This document shows, in pieces, positions 1 to 6,297 of a stretch of DNA of 9,059 nt (its first letter is position 1; each line of letters begins with the position of its first letter). Below the pieces are notes generated by a model. The model ran no database searches. It was not told the origin of the DNA and worked only from the letters and a program-made list of their open reading frames with translations. Where the stretch lies: positions 1-9,059 of the forward strand of contig CALISH010000005.1 in the NCBI GenBank assembly GCA_938041275.1, written 5' to 3'. This DNA is from an uncultured Solobacterium sp. GTDB lineage: Bacteria; Bacillota_I; Bacilli_A; Erysipelotrichales; Erysipelotrichaceae. Made by a program: the position numbers and the translations under genes.

Positions 1-31
1 TTAATTTAGAGGTTGGACATTTTATTTTGTA

Positions 32-51
32 GGCTGTTATGCGTTACAGCC
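32..51. repeat. small hairpin near the left edge
   Basis: GGCTGT (32-37) and ACAGCC (46-51) are exact reverse complements around an 8-base loop. An outer pair, TAATTTA (2-8) and TAAATTA (55-61), could extend it into a larger interrupted stem. CCTTAAATTAG follows rather than a run of T, so a rho-independent terminator for a gene left of the window is possible but weak. From 62 to 127 I see nothing else that I can name. Confidence 0.35.
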
Positions 52-127
52 CCTTAAATTAGTTTTCGTCAGAAATGAAAAAAATCACAGATACTAGCGA
101 GTAAATTATCCTCTTTCAATTTAAAAT

Positions 128-193
128 ATATGCTGCTAGCATATGAAATTTGTGTATCAAAATTACACATATGATTTCTATATACAAAATCAT
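128..193. promoter_or_regulatory. cluster of three short inverted repeats upstream of the HTH gene
   Basis: Three dyads follow one another: ATATGCT/AGCATAT (128-134 and 138-144), TGTGTA/TACACA (151-156 and 164-169), and ATGATTT/AAATCAT (171-177 and 187-193). They lie 52 to 117 bases before the start of the HTH gene, where promoter and operator elements would be expected. The region is very AT-rich, so chance palindromes are likely. No convincing -35/-10 pair could be fixed. The second dyad is the best operator candidate, perhaps for autoregulation, but this is inference from position only. Confidence 0.25.
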
Positions 194-244
194 TATATAT
201 TTTTCCCCAAAGGTTTCGTATGATATTTTCAAGGAGAATAAAAG

Positions 245-1549
245 ATGTATAAAGTTGATAATAAACGTATTGGAAAATACTTATCCAAATTAATCGACAA
301 TAGTCGTTTTAAAAACGATAGACAATTTAGCATTGCTTACCTACATTCAACCAAAACACCAGAAAGTGCAGAAAACATACAAAATATGCAAAATAGAATC
401 TGCCAAATCAAAAAAGGCAACAAGAGTATTCAAATATATGATTTGCCTGTATTTGCAGAATTATTAGGTGTATCAACGGATGATATATTGAGTGCAGGAA
501 CGGTAAAATTGCCAACTTTCACTCATAAAACAAATTATTCTATTGCTTTTTCAAAAGAACCCAAAGAAATTGAAAATTATATAAATCGTGAAGATAAATT
601 ATTTTTGAATCCTGACGAATATAATAAAACATTTATTGATTATGCATTAGAAGCCGAAAACTATACACTCTTAAAATACCTAATGGATCATAACTATATC
701 TGGTTTGTAGGAGATAATTCTAAAGAATATTATTATAGTCATCGTGATGATAGTCAAGATTTTGAATCTTTTGGTGCAGGGACAAGTATCAAAAGAAGAG
801 AACTCTATAATATCGATTCACTTGAATTCACTTTCAAACATCAATGTGACCTGCGCTATAAAATGATTACCCTAGCACTTAAAGAAAAAGATCTTGAAAT
901 GCTCAACAAACTTCATGCAAAGGAAGTTCCCTTCCTTTATCAACTAGACCTTGGTGGATTATATGTTGTCAAAAACTTCGTACTAAGTAAATCAAAAAAA
1001 TTCGAAGAATTCATTGAAACAATTGCAAACTCAGATAATACTATTATCGAGTATTTCTTTGAGACTTTTACAGTAAAATATATTCATTTGGGACATAAAT
1101 TTCCTTTTGAGAATATTCTTATAGCACCTTTTGTCGGAAAAATATTAGAAGCTTTAATTATCAATCATCGATTTTTTGAAAGTAAGATATTTTTACAAAA
1201 AGCAATCGACCATAACCAAAAAATGAAAAATATTATCCTAAAAAATATAGAAAACTATAAGCAGACACTTACTAATTATTACGAACATCAGAATGGTCGC
1301 AACTGGGAAAACACTGAAGAAATGATCAATGCTGATCTATATAGAGAATATATGTTTTGCAAAGACAATGGATTCATACGTTTTTCCCCATTCTTCTTAG
1401 CTAAACCTGACACAAAAATCAGAATCATTACAAATATCATAAATGTAACTGTTAACTCGAACGATTCTGAAGTTCAATTTTTAATCAATGAACTGAATCA
1501 GCTATACTTCTCATTCGATGAATTCAATCAATATAATCGCAATATTTAG
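245..1549 (+). CDS. HTH (XRE-like) regulator with long ankyrin-like helical C-terminal part
   Basis: A 434-residue, probably cytoplasmic protein. Residues 8-85 look like an XRE/Cro-type DNA-binding domain: IGKYLSKLI at the start, QNRICQIKKGNKSI as recognition helix and turn, and LPVFAELLGVSTDDILSAG as the typical closing helices. The middle of the domain carries about 12 extra residues (about 33-47) compared with a compact XRE fold. The rest lacks an enzyme motif but shows helix pairs with ankyrin-like spacing, for example DYALEAENYTLLKYLMDHNY (132-151) and 205-230, followed by FGAGTSIKRR-like and Asn/Lys-rich stretches. The start is supported by AAGGAG at 231-236, 8 bases before ATG. It stands alone, pointing away from the leftward genes, and is followed by its own terminator. 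I infer a stand-alone transcriptional regulator or sensor; its ligand and targets are unknown, and nothing ties it to the PTS operon. Confidence 0.8.
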   Translation: MYKVDNKRIGKYLSKLIDNSRFKNDRQFSIAYLHSTKTPESAENIQNMQNRICQIKKGNKSIQIYDLPVFAELLGVSTDDILSAGTVKLPTFTHKTNYSIAFSKEPKEIENYINREDKLFLNPDEYNKTFIDYALEAENYTLLKYLMDHNYIWFVGDNSKEYYYSHRDDSQDFESFGAGTSIKRRELYNIDSLEFTFKHQCDLRYKMITLALKEKDLEMLNKLHAKEVPFLYQLDLGGLYVVKNFVLSKSKKFEEFIETIANSDNTIIEYFFETFTVKYIHLGHKFPFENILIAPFVGKILEALIINHRFFESKIFLQKAIDHNQKMKNIILKNIENYKQTLTNYYEHQNGRNWENTEEMINADLYREYMFCKDNGFIRFSPFFLAKPDTKIRIITNIINVTVNSNDSEVQFLINELNQLYFSFDEFNQYNRNI

Positions 1550-1716
1550 GTTTTATTGACCTAGAATAGACGCCGTGTGATTAATCTATCATTTTGCGTG
1601 CACTATCTGCACATGAATCTGCTTATGCTATGCATTATATACAAACAATAGTATGAAACTGTTCTATCCTTCACATTATTTTAAATAGCTACTCTAAAAA
1701 ACTCTTTGATTTGATT

Positions 1717-1742
1717 GGGGATATCGATAACATCCCCTTTTT
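1717..1742 (+). terminator. rho-independent terminator after the HTH gene
   Basis: GGGGAT (1717-1722) pairs with ATCCCC (1732-1737) around a 9-base loop and is followed directly by five T (1738-1742). It lies 168 bases after the HTH stop codon. The T run is only on the plus-strand side, so it serves rightward transcription. The 168-base stretch before it has one weak hairpin (GTGCA/TGCAC, 1598-1612) and no convincing gene. Confidence 0.7.
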
Positions 1743-1749
1743 CACGTTC

Positions 1750-1765
1750 AAAAAAAAAAAAAAAA
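1750..1765. repeat. run of 16 A (16 T on the minus strand)
   Basis: An uninterrupted homopolymer sits between the terminator of the HTH gene and the stop of the hydrolase gene. Read on the minus strand it is a T16 tract about 67 bases after the hydrolase stop. It is preceded there only by a 4-bp ATGC/GCAT stem, so it may act as a poor leftward terminator. It lies outside any gene, so length variation would not shift a reading frame. Confidence 0.6.
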
Positions 1766-1831
1766 CATGCTTGCTAGTGCATAAACCTAACCGATATTTT
1801 TATATTATAAACTGCTGTAGAATATGAACTA

Positions 1832-2434
1832 TCATATAAATTTTGCAAACCAAGTATCCAAGAAAAGCATTTGTTCTTCTGTATGGAACCAATGTTCTCC
1901 ATTCTCCATCATTGTTAAACTTGCATTTATCATATTTGAAAAGCCAGTAATTGTTGTAACATCCGTCATATTATCTTTTTTGCCATAGAGAATACTGCTT
2001 GGAATGTTCCATGTTATGGGATTATTACGAACATATGCAAGATAGTCCCATGATAAAGCTTCACCAGATTGTGTATGTATTACTTTTCGTAAGAAAAGAT
2101 TTTTTTCAGATATGCCCACTTCTTTCATTTTATCTAAAATTAGCTTTTCCATATCTACGATAGGTGAAATAAACATTGCTTTTTCAAAATTGAATTTTGA
2201 CAAAGATAAGAATGAAAAATACGCTCCAATACTATTTGCAATTAATACAACCTCATCATATCTTGCAAAAATATCCACAAAATAGTTTTGAAATTCGTCC
2301 TTCACAGCCCATGGCAATTCTGATTTATAATCAAAGCCTATCACATCATATTCTTCACCGAAAAACTTCTTATAATAACTAGCCTCAGCAGCAGAGCCAC
2401 CTTTCCCATGTATATATACAGCAACTTTTGTCAT
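1832..2434 (-). CDS. small alpha/beta-fold serine hydrolase
   Basis: A 200-residue protein with the layout of a compact single-domain alpha/beta hydrolase. Residues 1-13 form beta strand and oxyanion loop (MTKVAVYIHGKGG). The nucleophile elbow is LIANSIGAY with Ser68, where the first Gly of the usual G-x-S-x-G is Ala. Asp154 in LYGKKDNMTD and His181 in ENGEHWFH complete a plausible catalytic triad. No signal peptide or membrane segment is seen, so it should be cytoplasmic. The substrate cannot be told; small esterases and RBBP9/YdeN-like hydrolases have this size. A GTG 18 bases upstream is in frame, but the ATG at 2434 is preferred because AGGG lies 9 bases before it. It has its own likely promoter and is separated from the operon by a terminator. 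Confidence 0.8.
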   Translation of the reverse strand: MTKVAVYIHGKGGSAAEASYYKKFFGEEYDVIGFDYKSELPWAVKDEFQNYFVDIFARYDEVVLIANSIGAYFSFLSLSKFNFEKAMFISPIVDMEKLILDKMKEVGISEKNLFLRKVIHTQSGEALSWDYLAYVRNNPITWNIPSSILYGKKDNMTDVTTITGFSNMINASLTMMENGEHWFHTEEQMLFLDTWFAKFI

Positions 2435-2458
2435 AATATCAATCCCTATCACTTTTTC

Positions 2459-2485
2459 ATTATAGTAAAACTTCTCAAGATTATA
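2459..2485 (-). promoter_or_regulatory. putative promoter of the hydrolase gene
   Basis: On the minus strand two perfect TATAAT hexamers occur, at 2459-2464 and 2480-2485. The first is 24 bases before the ATG at 2434, which would give a short leader. No good -35 is found 16-18 bases upstream of either one, so which is used is open. A weak -35 would fit a promoter controlled by a factor bound to the dyad just upstream. Confidence 0.35.
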
Positions 2486-2489
2486 TTAA

Positions 2490-2518
2490 TTGTAAACAGT
2501 ATCCACGATACATTACAA
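2490..2518. promoter_or_regulatory. 29-base dyad, candidate operator
   Basis: TTGTAA (2490-2495) matches TTACAA (2513-2518), and inside it GTATC (2499-2503) matches GATAC (2507-2511) around CAC. The spacers between the two pairs differ (3 bases and 1 base). Eleven of the positions in each arm pair in a nested way, much better than the nearby AT-rich palindromes. It lies just upstream of the TATAAT boxes of the hydrolase gene. GT...AC half sites are common in operators of GntR/HutC proteins, one of which is encoded next door, but that link is inference. Confidence 0.4.
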
Positions 2519-2573
2519 GAATCCATCGACCAGAAACTAACTAATTGTATAGTACCTCAAAAATTCTACCAAG

Positions 2574-2620
2574 AAAATATCAAAAGCGATTGGAATTATC
2601 CCATTATTCTCCAATCGCTT
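2574..2620 (-). terminator. terminator at the end of the PTS operon
   Basis: AAGCGATTGGA (2584-2594) and TCCAATCGCTT (2610-2620) form an 11-bp perfect stem with a 15-base loop. Read leftward, the stem runs into TTTTGATATTTT (2572-2583 region), a usable T tract. It starts 18 bases after the stop codon of the GntR gene and separates the operon from the hydrolase gene. Rightward it is followed by a shorter T run, so some activity on the other strand is possible. Confidence 0.75.
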
Positions 2621-2637
2621 AAGCTTTTTATTCATTA

Positions 2638-3387
2638 CTATTTTGATACAGTTTCATTTTTTCTGTGAAGATGAACAACATACTTGTATCCATTGGCCTT
2701 ATAGTAATTCTTTGAATATTCTATTGGCTTTGAATTGTTATCATACGTTATTCTCGCACGGTAGAAGATTGGCATATCACTCTCGATAAACATTTCCCTT
2801 TTAAGTTCTGGTGTAGCCATGATTGATTCTAGTGTTTCAACTGCATCTGCAATTATTACACCATTCTCTTTATAGAAATCGTATAAAGAAGTTTTTTCAT
2901 TAAAATCATTTGCACTGATTTTAAATGGAAATCTTTGAGAGATATATGTTTCGAAAATTCCTGAAATTCTACCATTGATAAGTCGTAGACGTTTTAGATA
3001 ATATACTTTCTCGTGCTCATCAATTTGTAGAAACCTTGCGATATCTGATGGGCATTTTATTTCATCTAGCTTGATAATTACTGACGTTGGAATATCTCCG
3101 TTACGTTTTGCATCCTCGGTAAATCCGGATAATTCATATAGATCCTCTTTATTCTTCTTTGGAAGAATAATCGTCCCTCTACCTCTTGTTCGTTCTAATA
3201 ATCCATCATGAACTAAATCCGATAATGCCCTTCGCACTGTTATACGGGATACATTATATTGTTTTTGTAGATCTTGCTCGGAAGGTAAAACCATACCAGG
3301 TTTATAAACTGATGTATCAATTTTATTTAGAATATCATTATAAACATCTAAATATAAAGGGTTATTTTTACTTTGGATTTCCATCAT
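2638..3387 (-). CDS. GntR/HutC-family transcriptional regulator with UTRA domain
   Basis: A 249-residue protein. Residues 10-75 form the winged helix-turn-helix of the GntR family, with the signature LPSEQDLQKQYNVSRITVRR (34-53) and the wing DGLLERTRGRGT (61-72). Residues about 88-245 fit the UTRA effector domain of the HutC subfamily, which usually binds a sugar phosphate or a similar small ligand. It is the last gene of the operon, 6 bases after EIIA, and is therefore probably a local repressor that relieves itself when the PTS substrate is present. The start is either of two adjacent ATG codons (3387 or 3384). No good Shine-Dalgarno site precedes them, and EIIA is in the same frame with one TAA between, so translation may depend on reinitiation after EIIA. 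Confidence 0.92.
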   Translation of the reverse strand: MMEIQSKNNPLYLDVYNDILNKIDTSVYKPGMVLPSEQDLQKQYNVSRITVRRALSDLVHDGLLERTRGRGTIILPKKNKEDLYELSGFTEDAKRNGDIPTSVIIKLDEIKCPSDIARFLQIDEHEKVYYLKRLRLINGRISGIFETYISQRFPFKISANDFNEKTSLYDFYKENGVIIADAVETLESIMATPELKREMFIESDMPIFYRARITYDNNSKPIEYSKNYYKANGYKYVVHLHRKNETVSK

Positions 3388-3393
3388 TGCTAA

Positions 3394-3804
3394 TTACATC
3401 AACTCATTTACATCAATGACTTGAATGCTCTCCTTCGCATTTGTTATAACATATCTTACATAACTTGATAAGTCTTCTATGTCCATTGTATCTCTAGTAA
3501 GGACTAATTCTAATAATATTGGTAGACATAATCCAGCTACAACAGGGCCCCAAATTTGTGTCGATACATATAAGCAAGCGTTAAATGGTGTTGCTCCTTT
3601 CAAGTCTGTTACATAAATTACATCCAGACCCTTTGAAGTATGTTCTTCAGCTTTTTGAGATATACGATTTTTTAAATCTTCTATATCTTCTCCATTCTCA
3701 AAATTAATTGCTGTAAAGTTATCTTGCTTTCCTGCAATCATTTCAACTGAATTTTTAATACCCTCAGCAAAATTTGAATGGGTAACAATAATAATACCAA
3801 TCAT
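3394..3804 (-). CDS. PTS mannose-family EIIA component
   Basis: A 136-residue stand-alone EIIA of the mannose/fructose/sorbose family. It is cytoplasmic and passes phosphate from HPr to EIIB. MIGIIIVTHSNFAEG places the phosphorylated histidine at His9. VTDLKGATPFNA gives the conserved acidic residue Asp67 and the GxTPFN-like loop beside the active site. The length is normal for a single IIA domain. The start overlaps the BtpA stop as ATGA, with AGGAG 9 bases upstream, so it is translationally coupled. The IIA gene lies five genes after IIB, apart from its partners, but it is the only IIA in the window and should serve the same transporter. Confidence 0.92.
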   Translation of the reverse strand: MIGIIIVTHSNFAEGIKNSVEMIAGKQDNFTAINFENGEDIEDLKNRISQKAEEHTSKGLDVIYVTDLKGATPFNACLYVSTQIWGPVVAGLCLPILLELVLTRDTMDIEDLSSYVRYVITNAKESIQVIDVNELM

Positions 3805-4610
3805 TTCTCTTTTCTCCTACGCCATTCCGAAGCCATTCTGCATTGTTCCAAGAAAGTCTGCGCACGCTCTGGATCAATTGGATTTTCCATATTTCCGTTT
3901 TTTACCCAAGTAGCTACGGAAACTCCATCATAATATTTTAATAATTCACCAATATTTTCTCCGGTAGCTCCTCCACCGAGAAATACCGGTACATCTGGTA
4001 AAGTTTTTCGAATTTCCTTAATGATTTCTAGACTTTCTTCTGTATTTTTACCACTAATGAATAATCCATCTGGGTATGCATATCGCATCATCTTTTTAGC
4101 TGCTTCCACTTTGGATTCACTTACAAGATAATTTGCATTCACTTCCATAACATCTGCATAAATTGGAATAGATGATCCTAGTCTCTTTTTCATCATCAAT
4201 ATATCTGAGCACTGCCCTTGATGGAATCCCAAAGTATCAATAGAAACACCAGAGTATAAGTGTTCAACACGCACAAAATCTGCATTTACAGCTTCCGCAA
4301 CAGCCAAGGAAGCTACACCATCCCAGTTTACAAGTATGCCCAATACCATTGTAGGGAATTCCCTTTTTAGCATTAGTCCTAAGCGTGTCATAAATGCAAT
4401 TGTTTCCGGTCTAGCAGTTTGTGCTACTGGACCGTCATGCATGTTTTGGAGTATGAATCCATCAAAGCCTTGTTTGTATATCATCTCAGCTTCTTCATAA
4501 ACATATTTTTCAATTGCTTCTAAATCCTTACCATTGTTTTTATAACTACCAGGCATTGCTGGAGGCTGAATCATCACCAATGATAAAGGAAATTTTTTGT
4601 TATCTAGCAT
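3801..4610 (-). CDS. BtpA/SgcQ-family TIM-barrel protein
   Basis: A 269-residue protein of the BtpA family (Synechocystis BtpA, E. coli SgcQ). Family motifs appear in order: an opening MIQPPAMPGS (13-22), GFDGFILQNMHDGP (48-61), VLGILVNWDGVASLAVAEAV (89-108), ADFVRVEHL (110-118), a phosphate-binding-like GGGATGEN (212-219), and WVKNGNMENPIDPER (235-249). The fold expected is a (beta/alpha)8 barrel. BtpA was named for a role in photosystem I build-up in cyanobacteria. In heterotrophs such as E. coli (sgc region) relatives sit beside PTS genes, so a lyase, nucleosidase or isomerase on a sugar phosphate is more likely here; the reaction is not known to me. It starts 2 bases after the eIF2B-like gene with AAGGTG 7 bases before ATG, and overlaps EIIA by 4 bases. 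Confidence 0.85.
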   Translation of the reverse strand: MLDNKKFPLSLVMIQPPAMPGSYKNNGKDLEAIEKYVYEEAEMIYKQGFDGFILQNMHDGPVAQTARPETIAFMTRLGLMLKREFPTMVLGILVNWDGVASLAVAEAVNADFVRVEHLYSGVSIDTLGFHQGQCSDILMMKKRLGSSIPIYADVMEVNANYLVSESKVEAAKKMMRYAYPDGLFISGKNTEESLEIIKEIRKTLPDVPVFLGGGATGENIGELLKYYDGVSVATWVKNGNMENPIDPERAQTFLEQCRMASEWRRRKEK

Positions 4611-4612
4611 AA

Positions 4613-5536
4613 CTAAACACCTTCTTTACATAAATAATAATTAAGATCACAAGGACTCACGATGCCATGTTCAGTAACATACTTTGTAATCTTATCTGGC
4701 TTAATCGGAACTAACTCGATAACTTTAAAATCAACTTTTTCGGCTAATTCAGTTGGCCAGTTTTTAGCTAAAGTATCTTTTTCGTCACGGATGATTTCTT
4801 TTTTGAATTTTCCATATAAAGCTCTATTATCTACCTTCAGCATAGGTGTAAGTACATAATATGGAATATCATATTCCCTGCATAATACTGCCAAAATATC
4901 AGAGCCAGCAGTATTAAATGCTGTACCATCAGGATAGAATGTTTCTGCGCCAATTATCACTGCATCAACTTTTCGCAAAACAGTAAGTATGCTTGCATCT
5001 GGGATAAACCGTACTTTATGTCCTCTATCCAGACACGGTTTTACAAAATTATAACCACCGTTAATTACTCTCGATTCGGGTATTATAACTGTCACCTCGT
5101 GTCTTAGTTCTCGTAAGGTTTTTTCTACAGTACTTGAGTAGTCAAAAGCAATAATTGTTTTGCAATCTTCTAATAAATTCACACTATATTCTGTTATTTT
5201 CTTAGATATTTCCACAGCTTCATCAAAGTAATGCTTTACGCCATTTTTTATTTTTTCAGAATATATTGTTTCATCAGACTCTGCACAATAATGCTCAATT
5301 TTATTTAGAGCATTAACAATAGCGTAGCTAGATAATCCTCTTGTATTTTTAAAATGGTCACTTACTTTTTTAATTAGATTAGATGCTTCTGCTTTATCCT
5401 CTATTTCATCACTAATTGTGACAAACATTTCTGCAATCATTCGAATATGGTTACCTGCTCCTAAAACTGTTCCATCTTCAATATCACTAAATTTCTTCTT
5501 TGCTTCCAAAGGTAAGAAATTGACTAAATCATTCAT
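4613..5536 (-). CDS. eIF2B / sugar-1-phosphate isomerase-like protein, divergent active site
   Basis: A 307-residue protein of the IF2B superfamily (eIF2B alpha, methylthioribose-1-phosphate isomerase MtnA, ribose-1,5-bisphosphate isomerase). A helical N-terminal part (1-120) is followed by the Rossmann-like core: TIIAFDYSSTVEKTL (127-141), IPESRVINGG (152-161), RFIPDASI (176-183), VDAVIIGAETFYPDGTAFNT (190-209), IPYYVLTP (224-231), and VP...ITKYVTEHGIVSP (276-295). By my alignment the positions of the catalytic Cys and Asp of MtnA and ribose-1,5-bisphosphate isomerase hold Asp132 and Glu198, so the chemistry may differ. The operon points to an aldose/ketose step on a phosphorylated sugar rather than translation. 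It overlaps the amidohydrolase stop as ATGA; AAGGTGA lies upstream. Confidence 0.8.
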   Translation of the reverse strand: MNDLVNFLPLEAKKKFSDIEDGTVLGAGNHIRMIAEMFVTISDEIEDKAEASNLIKKVSDHFKNTRGLSSYAIVNALNKIEHYCAESDETIYSEKIKNGVKHYFDEAVEISKKITEYSVNLLEDCKTIIAFDYSSTVEKTLRELRHEVTVIIPESRVINGGYNFVKPCLDRGHKVRFIPDASILTVLRKVDAVIIGAETFYPDGTAFNTAGSDILAVLCREYDIPYYVLTPMLKVDNRALYGKFKKEIIRDEKDTLAKNWPTELAEKVDFKVIELVPIKPDKITKYVTEHGIVSPCDLNYYLCKEGV

Positions 5537-6282
5537 AAATTTTCACCTTCCTTTGAAATGTCTAATAACTTCTGTGCATTTTTATACATAATTTTCTCTA
5601 AATCTTCTTGGCTGAGATTTAGACTGTCAAACTTCATTAGAGAAATTTCAGTAAAGTTGTCTGGATAATTAGAACCGTAGAATAACCTCTCAACTTCAAT
5701 GCTATCGAAAATTTTATGTAAAGCCGGAATCTCTGTCTCATATGATGTTTCCATCAATAGATTAGATTCCTCTTTCATTAAATCTACAGTTCCATATCTA
5801 AAATCTTCACCTGCCAAATGCTCTAAAATAAATTTTATATTTTTAAATCTTCTGGAATAAAATGCCCACTGGTCTGGCATCGTATAGAAGCCAGCACCAG
5901 TAAACACTTTAACAATTAAATTATTTTCCTCACATATCCGTAGGATTGGATCAATATTATATTGGAATTTTTCAGGTCGATATCCATGTTCCAAAGAATC
6001 AAACTCTATCATTTTGAATTGTGGCATTTTGGAAATCCTAATTACTTCATCAACCGAATCATCTAATTTAGGATTAATTACTGCACAACCAATAAATTTA
6101 TCAGGATATAAATCAACCAGTTTTGCAATTTCATCATTTGCATCAGAAATTGATCGACCATAGAAAGTAGAGATTACTCTCTTCGTAATTTTATTCTTTT
6201 CCATGTCTTCAAATTGCTCGCTGATTAAATAAGTTTTACTAATTGGATCTCGATCTAGATGAGCATGAATATCAATTATCAT
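5533..6282 (-). CDS. amidohydrolase-2 family metal-dependent hydrolase, Asn at a usual Asp site
   Basis: A 249-residue TIM-barrel protein of the Amidohydro_2 family, whose members include lactonases and decarboxylases. The N-terminal metal motif is intact (MIIDIHAHLD, His6 and His8). Later motifs are changed: IVKVFTGAG (123-131) has Phe where relatives have His in I-H-T-G, LEHLAG (153-158) keeps His155, and FYGSNYPD (201-208) has Asn205 where F-G-S-D-Y-P has the metal or catalytic Asp. It is clearly paralogous to the partial gene at 8402-9059: both share METS/LETS and EKIMYKNAQKLL/EKVFYKNAESLW. An in-frame TTG 6 bases further up is rejected; GAGG lies 9 bases before the ATG at 6282. It sits 15 bases after EIICD and overlaps the next gene by 4 bases. 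It may open a lactone or remove an acyl group, or be regulatory if inactive. Confidence 0.85.
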   Translation of the reverse strand: MIIDIHAHLDRDPISKTYLISEQFEDMEKNKITKRVISTFYGRSISDANDEIAKLVDLYPDKFIGCAVINPKLDDSVDEVIRISKMPQFKMIEFDSLEHGYRPEKFQYNIDPILRICEENNLIVKVFTGAGFYTMPDQWAFYSRRFKNIKFILEHLAGEDFRYGTVDLMKEESNLLMETSYETEIPALHKIFDSIEVERLFYGSNYPDNFTEISLMKFDSLNLSQEDLEKIMYKNAQKLLDISKEGENL

Positions 6283-6297
6283 ATTCAACTACCTCAA

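Noticed and set aside
1..61. Insertion sequence ends at the left edge
   Set aside because: TAATTTA-rich stretches and ACAGCCCC recall some IS3-family ends, but the two sides match each other only in part, no target duplication is visible and no transposase is present.
1598..1612. GTGCA/TGCAC hairpin as terminator of the HTH gene
   Set aside because: The stem is only 5 bp and is not followed by T; the stem at 1717-1737 with five T is a much better terminator.
2435..2452. GTG start at 2452 for the hydrolase
   Set aside because: The AGGG site is placed for the ATG at 2434, and the hydrolase fold begins directly with MTKVAVYIHG.
2408..2668. Plus-strand open frame across the hydrolase/operon gap
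   Set aside because: No ribosome binding site, low-complexity translation, and it runs through the dyad and the operon terminator.
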